Both the position numbers and the translations under genes were made by a program. Source: Kitasatospora sp. NBC_00374 (lineage in GTDB: Bacteria; Actinomycetota; Actinomycetes; Streptomycetales; Streptomycetaceae). From it: 64,000 bases of DNA. The stretch's first letter is position 1. Every line of letters begins with the position of its first letter. The stretch covers positions 1,364,001 through 1,428,000 of the forward strand of contig NZ_CP107964.1 in assembly GCF_041434935.1 (NCBI RefSeq), given 5' to 3'. The notes beneath the pieces were generated by a model. That model was not told the origin of the DNA. It did no database searches and saw nothing but the letters and a program-made list of their open reading frames with translations. Positions 63,646-64,000 of the stretch are shown one piece after another.

Positions 63646-64000
63646 TCAGCCCCGCGGAGTCCGGGTGTGACCCTGCACGGCCAGCGCCTGCACGCGCACC
63701 CTGCGTCGGGGCAGCGAGGCGGGCAGCGACGCGACAAGTGCGGCAGCCGCGAACAGGCCGAGGCGCATGCATTCGACGCCGGTTCCGCCCCACTCCAAGG
63801 TCGCATGGCGGTGGACCACGAAACCGTTGAAGAACAGCCAGCCGGTCCCTGCGATCAGCGGGGCCGCCACCGGGCGGGAGACCGCGCCGACCAGGACGCA
63901 GAGGACGGTGAACCCGCCGAGCGCGAACGCTGTGGAGTGTTGCTCCCGGAGCACGGCGAGGGCGAGCGTCAGGGCGGCGCAGGCGATCAGTGCGATCGCG
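63646..64000 (-). CDS. Integral membrane protein, partial at window edge
   Basis: The last 118 codons of a gene whose start lies beyond the window. The visible part has about four hydrophobic segments (for example FALGGFTVLCVLVGAVS and CMRLGLFAAAALVASLP) and a basic C-terminus. Function not recognised. The frame remains open and hydrophobic to the edge, so a GTG at 63954 is probably not the start. Confidence 0.6.
   Translation of the reverse strand, partial: AIALIACAALTLALAVLREQHSTAFALGGFTVLCVLVGAVSRPVAAPLIAGTGWLFFNGFVVHRHATLEWGGTGVECMRLGLFAAAALVASLPASLPRRRVRVQALAVQGHTRTPRG

Overview
The window is high-GC actinobacterial chromosome, most likely from Streptomycetaceae (Streptomyces or Kitasatospora). 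Codon third positions are almost all G or C, GTG and TTG starts and 4-nt stop/start overlaps are common, and several families are typical of that group (DUF4193, DUF5685, an SCO2400-like zinc-ribbon protein, tandem Nudix, an ECF42 sigma factor with a DGPF partner, WXG100-like proteins). No rRNA, tRNA or CRISPR array was seen. I had no database access, so family names rest on motifs read in the translations.

Layout. 0-9 kb: an SPFH membrane protein, a DMT-type permease, a TetR regulator with an LmrA/YxaF-like operator in front of itself and of a reductase, a secreted sphingomyelinase-like phosphodiesterase, a GH65 disaccharide phosphorylase/hydrolase and an aldehyde dehydrogenase. 9.3-12.1 kb: four overlapping genes with WXG100-like (type VII secretion) character. 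12-24 kb: small housekeeping or hypothetical genes, including an ATP-dependent DNA ligase, a double Nudix protein, a DUF5685 protein with a Cys-rich tail, proline iminopeptidase and a TetR/SDR divergent pair. 24-31.5 kb: a NarL-type two-component system next to an FtsX-like permease, an ECF42/DGPF pair and an NlpC/P60 hydrolase with a near-perfect internal duplication.

31.7-41.9 kb is an aerobic carbon monoxide dehydrogenase locus. coxM-coxS-coxL-coxF-coxD-coxE run rightward. A LysR regulator, coxG and a coxI-like gene run leftward. The large subunit carries the form I active-site motif AYACSFR, so CO oxidation is the likely activity.

42-64 kb is a potassium-centred region with signs of rearrangement. 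It holds kdpFABC with an extra 27-codon membrane ORF in front, kdpDE, a KimA-like APC permease, a 5'-truncated second APC permease, an unrecognised four-TM protein, an IS630-type element inserted about 50 bp upstream of a full-length dnaE, and two diverged copies of a kdpE-flanking segment, one holding broken, oppositely oriented kdpE pieces. A spaced direct-repeat motif (TGACG half-sites at offsets 0, 11, 32 and 43) lies upstream of the kdp operon, the KimA-like gene, the unknown membrane protein and its remnant copy, and a simpler form precedes the truncated permease. I propose it as the KdpE operator of this genome.
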